Numbered from the stretch's first letter, positions 50,371-59,624 are shown. The stretch: DNA of 61,449 nucleotides from an uncultured Anaerolineae bacterium (GCA_903822545.1 CAIJPN010000083.1:1-61449); one strand, 5' to 3'. Notes: generated by a model not told the origin, from the sequence alone. Numbers and translations: made by a program.

Positions 50371-51966
50371 TTACTGTTCGCCTGAGATGATCAGGCTTTT
50401 GCCTTCGGCTTTGCTGGATGCGATGACGGTGCGCGAGTTTTTGTGCAGGGTTCCCTGGTAGGGAATGTTGCCACCATTGACCAGCCAGCCTTCCATCACG
50501 AATGGGATCGGGCTATCCGCCAGGATCCATTCCCCGTTATATTTGCGCGCGATGTGAATATGTGTCCCGGTGGATGAACCGCCCTCGCAGGATGGGTGAC
50601 CCAGCCGGTCGCCGGTTTTAATAACCTGCCCGGGTGTAACGCGTGCCTGGCTGGCAAGGTGCAGGTGATACAGTACCCAGCCGGTGCGTTCATCGCCATC
50701 CCCATCCAGATCGAGGATAACTTCGCCTTCGCCGGTGCGGGCGACGATGCCGCTTGCCATGGCGGTAGCCCATTCACCTGTGTCACCGCAGCCTGAGACG
50801 CCGGTGGGGGCGAAATCGATGGCGGCGTATGGTTCGCCTTTGCCCCAGCCTGTGTGTGGGCCGCCTGTGTAGTTCCAAGATTTGCCACGCTCAAAGGGCA
50901 GTAAAAGCTCGGGCTGGCGCAGGCTGCCAGGGATGTGGGGCGAGATATTGGCCCAGGGGTCGCCAAAGAGACGGGCATAAGTCTCTGCCAGGCCGCCGGG
51001 GCCAATCATCTGGTCGAAGAGTTCGGCAGAGTACAGGCGCGAGAAAAAGTATTGGATGGCGACTGTTCCGGCGTTTTGCCAGGGGTCGGGGCGTTCGATG
51101 CGTCCATCGGGATGTTCAAATTCGCGCAGGTCGCCGCGCCGCCAGCCGTAGTAGCCGTTGTTAAGGGTGTTGGCGGCCCAGACCAGTTGCAGGTATAGCC
51201 CCTGGTAGTTGGGGTTGCGGTAGTTCAGGATGTATTCATCATCGGGTGGGGCGGGGTTGCTCAGTGCAGCGGCGTAGTAGTCGAGTAGGGCCAGCAGCAG
51301 GCGCGGGCTGACGCTGAAGTTTATGGCGACAATATCCACAATCTCTGCGCCGGTGTGGGGGCCGTCGGCGAGCTGGCCTTTGTAGCTGCGCAGCCAGCCG
51401 GGTTGTTTTTGGACGAATGATTTTGTGTCGAATCCCAGTTGAGCCGGGCCGTTGATGAATAAACTATCGGGGATGATCTGGTAGGGAGTGCCCCATAGGG
51501 CCTGGTAGTAGATGGGGATTTTCATGGGGAAGCCGGGCGGCATGGTGGTGGCATCTGTTGGGATGATGGGGCTTCCATCAGCTTTCAGGTTGGCAGCGCG
51601 GATTTCGGTTTCGGTGGTGTTGAAGTGTCTGGCGAGCGCGGGCAGGGTGTCACCGGTTTGGGCGATGTAGTCAATCAGTTCGCCGGGTTGGTATGGGGCG
51701 CGGGTGGGGATGGGGGTGAACTGGGCTGCCGGGGTGGGGAAGTTGTCGGTTGGGACGGGGGCGGTTGCCAGGGCGGTTGGTTCCGCGTTGGGGGCTGTGC
51801 AGGCGGAGGTGATGAGCAGGGTCAGGATGAGGATGGGGCGGAGGAAAATCCCCAATTTTTCCCCAAAAAAGGCCCTTATCTCAACCCAGCCCCCGCAGGG
51901 TGATGGGTTATCATTTCCCATCTCCCTGCGGGAGAGGGGCAGGGGTGAGGGCATGTGTGTTTTCAT
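50371..51966 (-). CDS. LysM-M23 peptidase-domain lipoprotein, paralog 3, with repeat-derived N-terminus
   Basis: The product has 531 residues. ATG 51966 overlaps the upstream stop (ATGA), but the first about 40 residues (MKTHMPSPLPLSRREMG...) are encoded by an inserted CCCTCACCC-type repeat. The export signal only begins near LGIFLRPILILTLLITSAC, which a TTG at 51855 could start directly. LysM follows (YIAQTGDTLPALARHFNTTETEI). A central domain reads SPRLLLALLDYYAAAL, where paralogs have Glu. The M23 domain has GGPHTGWGKGEPYAAIDFAP and GSSTGTHIHIARKYNGEW, with metal-binding His, Asp and HxH. It probably cleaves or binds cell-wall peptides. Confidence 0.8.
   Translation of the reverse strand: MKTHMPSPLPLSRREMGNDNPSPCGGWVEIRAFFGEKLGIFLRPILILTLLITSACTAPNAEPTALATAPVPTDNFPTPAAQFTPIPTRAPYQPGELIDYIAQTGDTLPALARHFNTTETEIRAANLKADGSPIIPTDATTMPPGFPMKIPIYYQALWGTPYQIIPDSLFINGPAQLGFDTKSFVQKQPGWLRSYKGQLADGPHTGAEIVDIVAINFSVSPRLLLALLDYYAAALSNPAPPDDEYILNYRNPNYQGLYLQLVWAANTLNNGYYGWRRGDLREFEHPDGRIERPDPWQNAGTVAIQYFFSRLYSAELFDQMIGPGGLAETYARLFGDPWANISPHIPGSLRQPELLLPFERGKSWNYTGGPHTGWGKGEPYAAIDFAPTGVSGCGDTGEWATAMASGIVARTGEGEVILDLDGDGDERTGWVLYHLHLASQARVTPGQVIKTGDRLGHPSCEGGSSTGTHIHIARKYNGEWILADSPIPFVMEGWLVNGGNIPYQGTLHKNSRTVIASSKAEGKSLIISGEQ
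51888..51953. repeat. CCCTCACCC-type palindromic repeat inside the M23 paralog 3 coding start
   Basis: The sequence CTCCCTGCGGGAG-GGGCAGGGGTGAGGGCAT and the upstream CCCCCGCAGGG/GATGGGTTATCATTTCCCATC arms match the type at 10323 and 28818. On the minus strand it is read as codons 5-25 of the 50371 gene, between a coupled ATG and the signal peptide. Confidence 0.7.
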
Positions 51967-53567
51967 GGTTTTTCTCGGATGATGCGGGTTTCGAAGGAGC
52001 CGCAGGTGCAGGCGGTGATGGTTTTTTCGCCTTTGGTGAGGGTGCCTTTGTAGGGTTGGCCTGAGTAGGCGGCGACCCAGCCATCGAGGTTGAAGGGGAT
52101 GTTGCCGCCTGCCAGTACCCATTCGCCGTTATATTTGCGCGCGAGGTGCAGGTGTGTGCCGGTGGAGACGCCGCCCTCGCAGGATGGGTGTCCGATTTTG
52201 TCGCCGGGCTGGAGGTCGGCGCCGAGTTTGACTTTGCCTTCGGCGGCGATGTGCAGGAAGAGCAGCGACCAGCCGGTTTGTTCGATGCCGTCACTGTCGA
52301 GATCGAGGATGACGACGCCTTCTTCTTCGCGCACGACTTTGCCAGCGGCAGGGGCTACGACCCACAGGTCCGATTTGGCGCAGCCTTGTTCTTCGGAGCC
52401 GGGGGCGAAATCGAGGGCGGCCAGGGCGCCGAGTTTTTCCCAGGCGGAGTGCGGGCCGCCGGTGAAGGCCCAGGTTTTGCCGGGGTCAAAAGGCAGGGTC
52501 AGCTCGGGTTGTGAAAGGTTGAGCGGGAGCAGTGGTTCGACTTTTTGGGCGCGTTGCCACGGGTCGCCGAACATTTGGTTGTAGGTGGCCGGGAAGCCGA
52601 TGGCGGGGTCGATGGCTTGTTCCCACTCGAGGCGGGTGCGGGTTTGGGCGAAGAAGTAGTAGATGGCGGCGGTGCCGGCGTTGAGGCGTGGGCTCAGGCG
52701 CAGGGTTTCGCCATCTTCAAATTTGATTTCTTTGAGTGAGCCATCGCGCCAGCCGTAGTAGCCGAGTTGGAGTTCTTGCACGGCCCACATGAGCTGGCGG
52801 AACAGGCCGCGGTAGTGGTAATCGGGGTAGCCGAGCGGGTAGTCGTTTTGGGCGTAGTTGGCGGGCGTGCCGCGCACCCAGTTGCTCTCGTATTCGATGA
52901 TGCCGAGCAGGATGCGCGGGTTGATGGAGTTGTCGAGCGAGATGAGTTCAACGGATTGTGCGCCGGTGGTGGTGCCGTTGCTCATCAGGTATTCTTTGTA
53001 GGTGGAGAGCAGGCCGCCCGCGTTTTGGACATATTCGTCGATGTCGAATGCGGCGGCGGAGGGGGAGAAAACTACTTCACTATCGGGGATGATGGGTGTG
53101 CCGGGGCTGAGTTCGCTGGCGGGAATGTCTGGGATGAGCAGCAGTGTGCCGGAGGCCAGCAGGTCGGTGATCCCTGGCAGGATGACATCCGACAGGATTT
53201 CGGGCGTGGTAACGTTGAATCGGTCGGCCACAATTTGGAGCGTATCACCGCTTTGGGCGTAGTAGAGTACGTAGGGACGGTCAGATGAGTTGATGGGGGC
53301 CAGGGTGGGTGGGACGACCAGTTCCATGCCGGGTGTGGGTGAGCCGATGGGCGGCAGGACGGCCAGCGGGGTATTGGTGGGGGTGGGGGTCTGGCTGGGG
53401 ACGAGGGGGTAGGTGATGCGGGTTGGGGTGACGGTGGGTGTTTGAGAGGGTGTTACCAGCCCGCCTTCTGGGGTGGGGGTGGGTAAATTTCCCCACAGCT
53501 GGCGGTTGCCAGCGCAGGAGCTGAGCAGGATGGCGAGGATGAGCAGGCTGACGATGTTTTTCTTCAT
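51963..53567 (-). CDS. LysM-M23 peptidase-domain lipoprotein, paralog 2
   Basis: The product has 534 residues. The lipobox LLSSC (about 15-18) anchors it outside; a long Pro/Thr linker (about 25-95) follows. LysM is YYAQSGDTLQIVADRFNVTTPEIL. The central domain has NPRILLGIIEYESNWVRG, and RGLFRQLMWAVQELQLGYYGW with NAGTAAIYYFF, resembling a lytic-transglycosylase/lysozyme-like fold with a Glu-Ser. The M23 domain has GGPHSAWEKLGALAALDFAP and GVSTGTHLHLARKYNGEW. The last 20 residues carry CTCGS. Its start overlaps the stop of paralog 1 and its stop overlaps paralog 3, so all three are coupled. Confidence 0.85.
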   Translation of the reverse strand: MKKNIVSLLILAILLSSCAGNRQLWGNLPTPTPEGGLVTPSQTPTVTPTRITYPLVPSQTPTPTNTPLAVLPPIGSPTPGMELVVPPTLAPINSSDRPYVLYYAQSGDTLQIVADRFNVTTPEILSDVILPGITDLLASGTLLLIPDIPASELSPGTPIIPDSEVVFSPSAAAFDIDEYVQNAGGLLSTYKEYLMSNGTTTGAQSVELISLDNSINPRILLGIIEYESNWVRGTPANYAQNDYPLGYPDYHYRGLFRQLMWAVQELQLGYYGWRDGSLKEIKFEDGETLRLSPRLNAGTAAIYYFFAQTRTRLEWEQAIDPAIGFPATYNQMFGDPWQRAQKVEPLLPLNLSQPELTLPFDPGKTWAFTGGPHSAWEKLGALAALDFAPGSEEQGCAKSDLWVVAPAAGKVVREEEGVVILDLDSDGIEQTGWSLLFLHIAAEGKVKLGADLQPGDKIGHPSCEGGVSTGTHLHLARKYNGEWVLAGGNIPFNLDGWVAAYSGQPYKGTLTKGEKTITACTCGSFETRIIREKP

Positions 53568-55159
53568 TTGCTGATCTGGTTGATCGGGTTGACTCCATCC
53601 CAGGATTCGATGATTGCGCCATCGCGCCTGAGCCGACCGCTGTATTCGTCATAGTCGCGTTCGGGGATCCAGTTGTCCATGTCGAAGGGGTGGTTGGGAT
53701 CGTCGGCGGAGATCCATATGCCGTTGTATTTTCGTCCCAGGTGCAGGTGGGTGGCGGTGGAAAATCCGCCTTCGCAGGATGGGCGACCGATTTTATCTCC
53801 GGCATTGATACGCTGCCCGGCCTGGATGCGTTCGTTGGCATCGATGTGCATGTACAGGATGACCCAGCCGGTCTGTTCCAGGCCATCGCCATCCAGGTCT
53901 TGGAGCACCTGCCCGCCGCCCGAGCGGATGATGACTCCGCTGGCAACCGCTGTGACCCAATAGGCACTCTGGTTGCAGCCTATCGGTGCATCAGGCGGGG
54001 CGAAATCGAGCGCAGCCCAGGCCGAGCCGGTGTCCCAGCCGCCGTGTGGGCCGCCGGTAAACTGCCAGACATCGCCTGCCATGAAGGGCAGGGTCAGGCT
54101 GGGGCGTGTCAGGTTGGCCGGGATAAGCGGTTCAATGGCCATGTCGAATGGGTAGCCGAACATGCTTGAAAACGTGGCGAACAGGCCATTCGGCCCGGTG
54201 TCGATAACCCAGATGGCGTATGTATCGAAGCTGGCAAAAAGATTTTGTATGCCAGCTGTCCCGGCGTTGATGCCGGGCTGCGGTACTACTTGTGTGCCAT
54301 CAGTCAAGATCCAGTTGGTGATGGTTCCTTCGCGCCAGCGATAGAAACCCTCGTTCAGGCGGTCGGCAGTCCACGTCATCTGGCGGTACAGCCCCTCGTG
54401 GAAGTCATCCACATAGCCAATGGGGTGGCTGTAGGTGGACGGGGCTGGGTTGGGGTTGGTGACCCACTGTGAGCGATATTCCAGCACGGCCAGCAGCAGG
54501 CGCGGGTTGACTGAGTAGTTTTCGGCCACAAGTTTCACAATCTGGCCGCCGTTGAGGGTCACACCGTCTATATCCTGGGTGTAGTAGGCCAGGTAGCCGC
54601 CTTTTTGCTGGACGTAGGATTCCACATTTAAGAGTGTGCCGAGCGGCCCGTAAACCAGTTCGGAATCGGGGATGATTTTGAAAAAGTCCGAGGATGCCAT
54701 TGCCCCGGTGTTGATGGGCTGTTCTGGCGCGCTATCGGCAGTTACACCGGGGATGGTGAGTTCCTGACCGGGGTAGATAATGTCGTTTTCGGTCAGGTTG
54801 TTGGCGGTCAGCAGTTCTTCCACGGTGATGCCGTAAGCAGCGGCAATCGAGCCGGGATATTCGCCATCCTGGACGATGTGTGTGACCTGGCCGGCGGTGG
54901 GCGTTTCAACAAACTGCAAATCGACGCTGGCCAGGGGCGTGAAGGTTGGCAGGATGATGGGCACATCGGGTGTGGGGGTGTAGATGGGCGCACCCGGCGC
55001 ACGCGTGGGGGGCATAAAGGTCTGGATGGGCGGCAGGGTAGGCAGGTTGAGATCAGATGCGGCAACAGGCGTCCAGGCGGGCGCATTGACGGCAGAGCGG
55101 GTGCAGGCCGGACTGAGCAGTACGAGCAGGGTAATAAAGATGGGGAAAAAACGGCGCAT
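53564..55159 (-). CDS. LysM-M23 peptidase-domain lipoprotein, paralog 1 (first of operon)
   Basis: The product has 531 residues; the lipobox reads LLSPAC. The LysM domain is HIVQDGEYPGSIAAAYGITVEELL, a degenerate but recognisable version. The central domain has NPRLLLAVLEYRSQWVTNP with Glu retained, then GLYRQMTWTADRLNEGFYRW and NAGTAGIQNLFA. The M23 domain has GGPHGGWDTGSAWAALDFAP and GFSTATHLHLGRKYNGIW. Central residues GPLGTLLNVESYVQQKGGYL align with SYVQQ/EYVQN segments of the paralogs. It is the promoter-proximal gene, starting close to a terminator of the upstream remnant. Confidence 0.85.
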   Translation of the reverse strand: MRRFFPIFITLLVLLSPACTRSAVNAPAWTPVAASDLNLPTLPPIQTFMPPTRAPGAPIYTPTPDVPIILPTFTPLASVDLQFVETPTAGQVTHIVQDGEYPGSIAAAYGITVEELLTANNLTENDIIYPGQELTIPGVTADSAPEQPINTGAMASSDFFKIIPDSELVYGPLGTLLNVESYVQQKGGYLAYYTQDIDGVTLNGGQIVKLVAENYSVNPRLLLAVLEYRSQWVTNPNPAPSTYSHPIGYVDDFHEGLYRQMTWTADRLNEGFYRWREGTITNWILTDGTQVVPQPGINAGTAGIQNLFASFDTYAIWVIDTGPNGLFATFSSMFGYPFDMAIEPLIPANLTRPSLTLPFMAGDVWQFTGGPHGGWDTGSAWAALDFAPPDAPIGCNQSAYWVTAVASGVIIRSGGGQVLQDLDGDGLEQTGWVILYMHIDANERIQAGQRINAGDKIGRPSCEGGFSTATHLHLGRKYNGIWISADDPNHPFDMDNWIPERDYDEYSGRLRRDGAIIESWDGVNPINQISK

Positions 55160-55203
55160 GGGAGGATTTTACCAGAATCAAGGCGCGAACTGACCCGAAT
55201 CAA

Positions 55204-55233
55204 AAACCCCCCTTCCCTGGAAAGGAAGGGGGC
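55204..55233 (-). terminator. Terminator ahead of the M23 operon
   Basis: On the minus strand CCCCCTTCC and GGAAGGGGG flank a seven-base loop and are followed by GTTTTTG. It ends the CBS/DUF1330-remnant transcript, insulating the M23 operon start at 55159. Confidence 0.8.
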
Positions 55234-55255
55234 TGGATGGACAGGCGTATGAGCC

Positions 55256-55411
55256 TTAGACTCCCTCGATCACCACCATGTTTGAGCGTGCTGCCTGGTG
55301 ACGCAGGGCTTTGGCGGGTGTGTATTCGGGTGAATCGAGCCAGGCTTTGGCTTTTTCCACGCCCTCAAATTGCAAGATGACCAGCCGGTTGGGTTTCCAA
55401 TCGCCTTCTAG
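55256..55411 (-). pseudogene. DUF1330-family remnant (C-terminal half only)
   Basis: On the minus strand 51 codons read LEGDWKPNRLVILQFEGVEK, then AKAWLDSPEYTPAKALRHQA and IEGV before TAA. This is the C-terminal half of the DUF1330 fold (LEGDW-x-P-x-R-L-V, SPEY, LR). The N-terminal half is absent: upstream the frame runs into the CBS gene with no start or homology. The CBS stop (55408-55410) overlaps the first remnant codon in another frame. It is a decayed gene fused end to end with its neighbour by deletion. Confidence 0.7.
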
Positions 55412-55854
55412 CCGATGAACCCATTGCCCATGATGTAGTTTTCCAGGTCTTTGATCAACGATTCCTTGTTTGAAACCACCACTTCCACCACATCGCGGAT
55501 GGAAATCAGCCCAACCAGCTTATCATTTTCCACCACCGGCAGGTGACGGATGCGATATTTGAGCATCATCGCCATGCACTGATCAACCGATGTATCGAGA
55601 TGGACAGTTACCAGTTTTTCGGTCATCAACTCTTTCACCAGGGTGTCTTTCGCGCAGCGGCCCTGCACCTCGCCTTTGCGGGCATAATCGCGCTCGGTAA
55701 AAATACCCACAAAATGCTCGCCATCCTTCACCAGCACTGCGCCAATATTGGCTTGCGCCATTACTTCAAGCGCCTGGAAGATCGTATCGGTGACGTTGAC
55801 ATAATAATTGATTTCATTATGTTTTGATTCCATCAGTCTGCGAACGGTTGCCAT
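55408..55854 (-). CDS. Two-CBS-domain protein
   Basis: The product has 148 residues; AAAGGAGTTGAAACT precedes ATG 55854. Two CBS motifs are visible: VNVTDTIFQALEVMAQANIGAVLVKDGEHFVGIFTERDYARK (residues about 20-62) and VHLDTSVDQCMAMMLKYRIRHLPVVENDKLVGLISIRDVVEVVV (about 88-128). Tandem CBS (Bateman) modules bind adenine nucleotides such as AMP, ATP or SAM as energy sensors. This is the stand-alone form, with no attached enzyme. The C-terminus ENYIMGNGFIG is the usual family end, so it is intact despite overlapping the DUF1330 remnant. Confidence 0.92.
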   Translation of the reverse strand: MATVRRLMESKHNEINYYVNVTDTIFQALEVMAQANIGAVLVKDGEHFVGIFTERDYARKGEVQGRCAKDTLVKELMTEKLVTVHLDTSVDQCMAMMLKYRIRHLPVVENDKLVGLISIRDVVEVVVSNKESLIKDLENYIMGNGFIG

Positions 55855-55997
55855 AGTTTCAACTCCTTTGGGTGGGGAAATAAATAAAAATGCAGGGTTT
55901 TTACTCAAAAATCTGGTGTAACGCATCCCTGGCTGAGTAGTGAACCATGCCAATATAGTATAGCAAAAACTCTGCCAAAACGAGAGATATTTAATGG

Positions 55998-57155
55998 CTA
56001 CCCGGCCAGGCTGGGCGATTTCTTCAGGCTCGAGAACCAGAACACAAACACCAGGTTGGCGGCCAGGCTGGCGAGCACCATCATCGCCATGCTGTAGGGG
56101 CCGACGCGCTCGAACAACTGGCCAATGCCCCAGGGTAAGATCATACCGCCCAGCCCCGAACCTACCAGGAACCAGCCTGTAATGGCCCCGGTGACGTGCA
56201 TGCGCTCTTCGGCCAGCGTCAGCATGGTGGGGAAGATGGAAGCCATGCAAACCCCCAGCAGGATACTGCCGATCCACAAAGCCGTAGCCGAATCCCGCCA
56301 AAGTAGCAGGATGCCCAGGCTGAGAAAACAACCCATTAAATCGGCAATCAAGATCAGGCGTGGGCGGATGCGTGTTGAGATCGGGATTCCGAGCAAACGC
56401 CCCAGGGTGAAAAATCCCCAAAAAGCTGAGGTCAGGTACGCGGCAGTGATTTCGTTTTCCAGCCCCAACCTGGTGGCATACGTGTAAAGCCAACTCCCGT
56501 AGCCTGTTTCTGCGCCGACATAAACCACGAAGCACAGCCCCATCACCAGCACCGGGATGACCGGCAGCGGCGCATTATGATGTTCGGCAGGGGCAGCGCG
56601 TGGGGCCGGGTTGGGGATGAACCAGATCCAGGCGGCCAGGGGCAGGCAGAGCAGCGCAAAAGTCCAAAAAATCCAGTTAATATCACCGGTCAGGCTGATA
56701 ACGCGCGCCGCGATCAGCCCGGATGTGAAGGAGCCGACCCCAAAACTGGCGTGCAGTCCATTCATGTAAGGGCCTACGCCGTCGCCATGAATCCACATTA
56801 GCAAGGTGTTGCCGCCCACATCCAGCGCACCTTTGGTCAATCCAAACACGAACAGCACCGTTAACAGGATGGGCAGGCTGCTAGCTATCGGTACCAGCGC
56901 TGCCGAAAGCGCCAGCGTTAGCAGGATGATGCTCATAAAGCGGTGCCCGGCAACGCGGTCATAAGCCAGCCCGCCAATGTATGAGCCGATCAGGTAGCCA
57001 AACGAACCAAATACAAAAATCAGGCTGATTTGCTCGATGGGGCTGGCTGTATGCTCTGCCAGCCACGGGATGGCTGGCCCTTCGGCGGCGATAACCATGC
57101 CGAGAATGATGAAAGCTAGGTAATATGCGCTTGTCGATGCGATTTTTGGGTTCAT
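55998..57155 (-). CDS. MFS transporter, FucP-like
   Basis: The product has 385 residues and twelve helices. Features are EGPAIPWLAEHTASPIEQISLIFVFGSFGYLIGSYIGG, a loop GLAYDRVAGHRFM (motif A variant), GALDVGGNTLLMWIHGDGVGPYMNGLHASFGVGSF and TLAEERMHVTGAITGWFLVGSGLGGM. The latter two match the FucP/sugar-type MFS group (N-x-L...G, N-G-x-H...G). The substrate may be a sugar but is not assigned. ATG 57155 follows AGGATACC; an upstream extension to 57200 has no ribosome site. It lies 143 bases upstream of the CBS gene on the same strand. Confidence 0.85.
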   Translation of the reverse strand: MNPKIASTSAYYLAFIILGMVIAAEGPAIPWLAEHTASPIEQISLIFVFGSFGYLIGSYIGGLAYDRVAGHRFMSIILLTLALSAALVPIASSLPILLTVLFVFGLTKGALDVGGNTLLMWIHGDGVGPYMNGLHASFGVGSFTSGLIAARVISLTGDINWIFWTFALLCLPLAAWIWFIPNPAPRAAPAEHHNAPLPVIPVLVMGLCFVVYVGAETGYGSWLYTYATRLGLENEITAAYLTSAFWGFFTLGRLLGIPISTRIRPRLILIADLMGCFLSLGILLLWRDSATALWIGSILLGVCMASIFPTMLTLAEERMHVTGAITGWFLVGSGLGGMILPWGIGQLFERVGPYSMAMMVLASLAANLVFVFWFSSLKKSPSLAG

Positions 57156-57363
57156 GAGGTATCCTGTGAGCAATAAATTATGCGTTTGTAACCCGAACAT
57201 TATATAATAACCTTGATGATGTAATCGCTTGGGAACTAGGGCAACTCTGGTTTTATGAAAGATGCGCCATCAGCGTTCAACCATTGCTTGCTTGTTTTGA
57301 GTTTCACATCCCTCATTTTTTACCGTTTCCACGCAACTGTTTTTGAGAAAAACTGAGTAGGAT

Positions 57364-59622
57364 ATGCAAGATAAACGCAAAACCAAAGCCGAACTGCTCA
57401 CTGAATTGTTAAATTTACGCCGACGGGTAAGTGAATTGGAACTGGCAGCGCACCAGGCCGGGTTATCCGGCGAAAAAAATCCTGGCTCCATTTTGCAGGC
57501 GCTCAAAGATAACGTTGTTGTCCTCGATTCTCTCGGGCACATTGTTTACATCAACCACGTTTCTCCCGGCCTGATGGAAGATGAAGTGCTCGGCTCAAAC
57601 TGGTTGGACTGGATCAACGCTCTTGACCGCCCGCTGGTGCTTGATGCATTCCACCGGACGCTTCAACTTGGGGAACCGGCTGAAATTGAATACCAGGCCA
57701 TTGGCCCAGACCGGCAAATGACCTGGTTCCAGGTGAATTTTTCCCGTCTGGCAGGCAGCCCAGATGCGCGCATCGTCTTAGTGGCGCGCGACATGACCGA
57801 GCGCAAACTGGCAGAAGAAAGGCTGCGCGCAAGCGAGCAGCACCTGCGCAACACAATCGATGCCATCCCCAATATTTTGTGGACCGCCCGACCCGATGGC
57901 TACATCGACTACTGCAACCACAACTGGCTTTCCTTTACCGGCCTGACCCATGAACAGGTTCAGGGCACAGGCTGGATGCAAGCCTTGCACCCCGAGGATG
58001 TTGCCCATACCCGCCAGGCCTGGGACGAATCCTGCCGCGAGCGCAAACCCTACGAAGTCGAACAACGCCTGCGCCGTTTTGATGGAGAATATCGCTGGTT
58101 CCTGACCCGCGCCAACCCGGTAATGGATGCCAGCGGGATCGCGCTGAAGTGGTATGGCTCCAATGCAGACATCACCGAACGCCAGGCAGCGGAAATAAAG
58201 CATCGCCAGTCAGAAGAAAAATTCCAAAAAGCCTTCCACACTTCCCCTGACTCAATCAACATAAATCGCCTGGAAGATGGCCTGTATATCGATATCAACC
58301 AGGGATTTTTGGAGCTGACCGGCTACACTGCCGAGGAAGTGCTCGGAAAAACTTCACAGCAAATCAACACCTGGGCTGACCCGCGAGATCGCGAGCGGCT
58401 GGTGACCGGCCTGCGCGAACGGGGCGAAGTTTTCAACCTGGAGGCTTCCTTCCGCATTAAAAATGGACAGACAAAACGCTGCCTGATGTCTGCCAGGGTC
58501 TTGGAGATCAATGGCGAAGTGTGCATCCTATCCATCACCCGTGATATTAGCGAGCGCATCCTGGCAGATGTGGCCCTGCGAGAAAGCGAAGCGCGCTATC
58601 GCCTGATCTCCGAAAACGCAGCGGATGTTATCTGGGTGCTCAACCCGCTGACAGGAAAATTCACCTACGTCAGCCCGTCTGTGGAAAAGCTGCGCGGCTA
58701 TACCCCTGCCGAAGTGATGCAGCAACCTGTAACCGAATCGCTCACCCCCGAATCCCTTGCGATTGTCAGCAGTTCGCTGGCGACAAATTTACCGGCATTC
58801 ATAGCCATGGGCAGCGGAACGATCTCCTTTACCAACGAAGTTGACCAGCCCCGCAAAGATGGATCCATTGTCCACACTGAAGTCACAACCACCTACCTCT
58901 TCAACGAACGCGGCGAAGTGGAAATTGTGGGTGTCTCACGCGATATTACCGCGCGCAAACAAGCTGAAGATCAGCTGAAAAAATCGCTGGCAGAGAAAGA
59001 TACCCTCCTGCGCGAACTTTACCACCGCACCAAAAACAACATGGGTGTGATCAACGCCATCCTGGGGCTGCAAGCCAGCTACCTGAATGATGAAAACCTG
59101 CAAAAAGCGCTCGAAGAGACCCAGGGACGCATCTGCTCCATGTCGCTGGTACACCAAAAGCTGTACGAAACCCGCGACCTTTCGCACATCAATTTGAAGG
59201 AATACATCTTGGAATTGATCAAACTCATCTCAGATGGCTATTCCATCAAACCTGGAAAGGTGACTTTTGTGGCCGATATGGAAGATGTTTTCGTGCTGAT
59301 AGATACCGCCATCCCCTGTGGCTTAATCCTGAACGAATTGTTCACCAACGCCTTCAAATATGCTTTCCCTGCCGAACGGGTTGGACAAGTTAAAACCCAC
59401 CTGCGCCGTCTTGAGAATGGTGAAATCGAACTGGGCGTGGCCGACAATGGCGTGGGCCTGCCCGCCGGGTTTGACCCGCGCCAGGGCGGCTCAATGGGGC
59501 TGCAAATCATCTTTGCCCTGGCTGAGAACCAGTTAAAGAGCCGCGTCGTAGATTTCAAATCAGGAGAGGGTGTGTCTTGCCATCTGGTTTTCCAAGATAA
59601 TTTGTACCATTCGCGAGTGTAG
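57364..59622 (+). CDS. Four-PAS sensor histidine kinase (HisKA_2 / LytS-like class)
   Basis: The product has 752 residues, soluble. Four PAS domains: about 40-145 (LQALKDNVVVLDSLGHIVYINHV), 155-275 (IDAIPNILWTARPDGYIDYC), 280-400 (FHTSPDSININRLEDGLYIDIN) and 410-535 (ISENAADVIWVLNPLTGKFTYV). The dimerisation/phospho-acceptor region is DTLLRELYHRTKNNMGVINAILGLQASYL, with His in the HRTKNN motif, then an HATPase domain (LNELFTNAFKYAFPAERVGQV, VADNGVGLPAGFDPRQGGSMGLQI). It is not membrane-bound, so it senses a cytoplasmic signal, perhaps redox or light by PAS cofactor. Its receiver partner starts two bases after the stop. Confidence 0.93.
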   Translation: MQDKRKTKAELLTELLNLRRRVSELELAAHQAGLSGEKNPGSILQALKDNVVVLDSLGHIVYINHVSPGLMEDEVLGSNWLDWINALDRPLVLDAFHRTLQLGEPAEIEYQAIGPDRQMTWFQVNFSRLAGSPDARIVLVARDMTERKLAEERLRASEQHLRNTIDAIPNILWTARPDGYIDYCNHNWLSFTGLTHEQVQGTGWMQALHPEDVAHTRQAWDESCRERKPYEVEQRLRRFDGEYRWFLTRANPVMDASGIALKWYGSNADITERQAAEIKHRQSEEKFQKAFHTSPDSININRLEDGLYIDINQGFLELTGYTAEEVLGKTSQQINTWADPRDRERLVTGLRERGEVFNLEASFRIKNGQTKRCLMSARVLEINGEVCILSITRDISERILADVALRESEARYRLISENAADVIWVLNPLTGKFTYVSPSVEKLRGYTPAEVMQQPVTESLTPESLAIVSSSLATNLPAFIAMGSGTISFTNEVDQPRKDGSIVHTEVTTTYLFNERGEVEIVGVSRDITARKQAEDQLKKSLAEKDTLLRELYHRTKNNMGVINAILGLQASYLNDENLQKALEETQGRICSMSLVHQKLYETRDLSHINLKEYILELIKLISDGYSIKPGKVTFVADMEDVFVLIDTAIPCGLILNELFTNAFKYAFPAERVGQVKTHLRRLENGEIELGVADNGVGLPAGFDPRQGGSMGLQIIFALAENQLKSRVVDFKSGEGVSCHLVFQDNLYHSRV

Positions 59623-59624
59623 CA

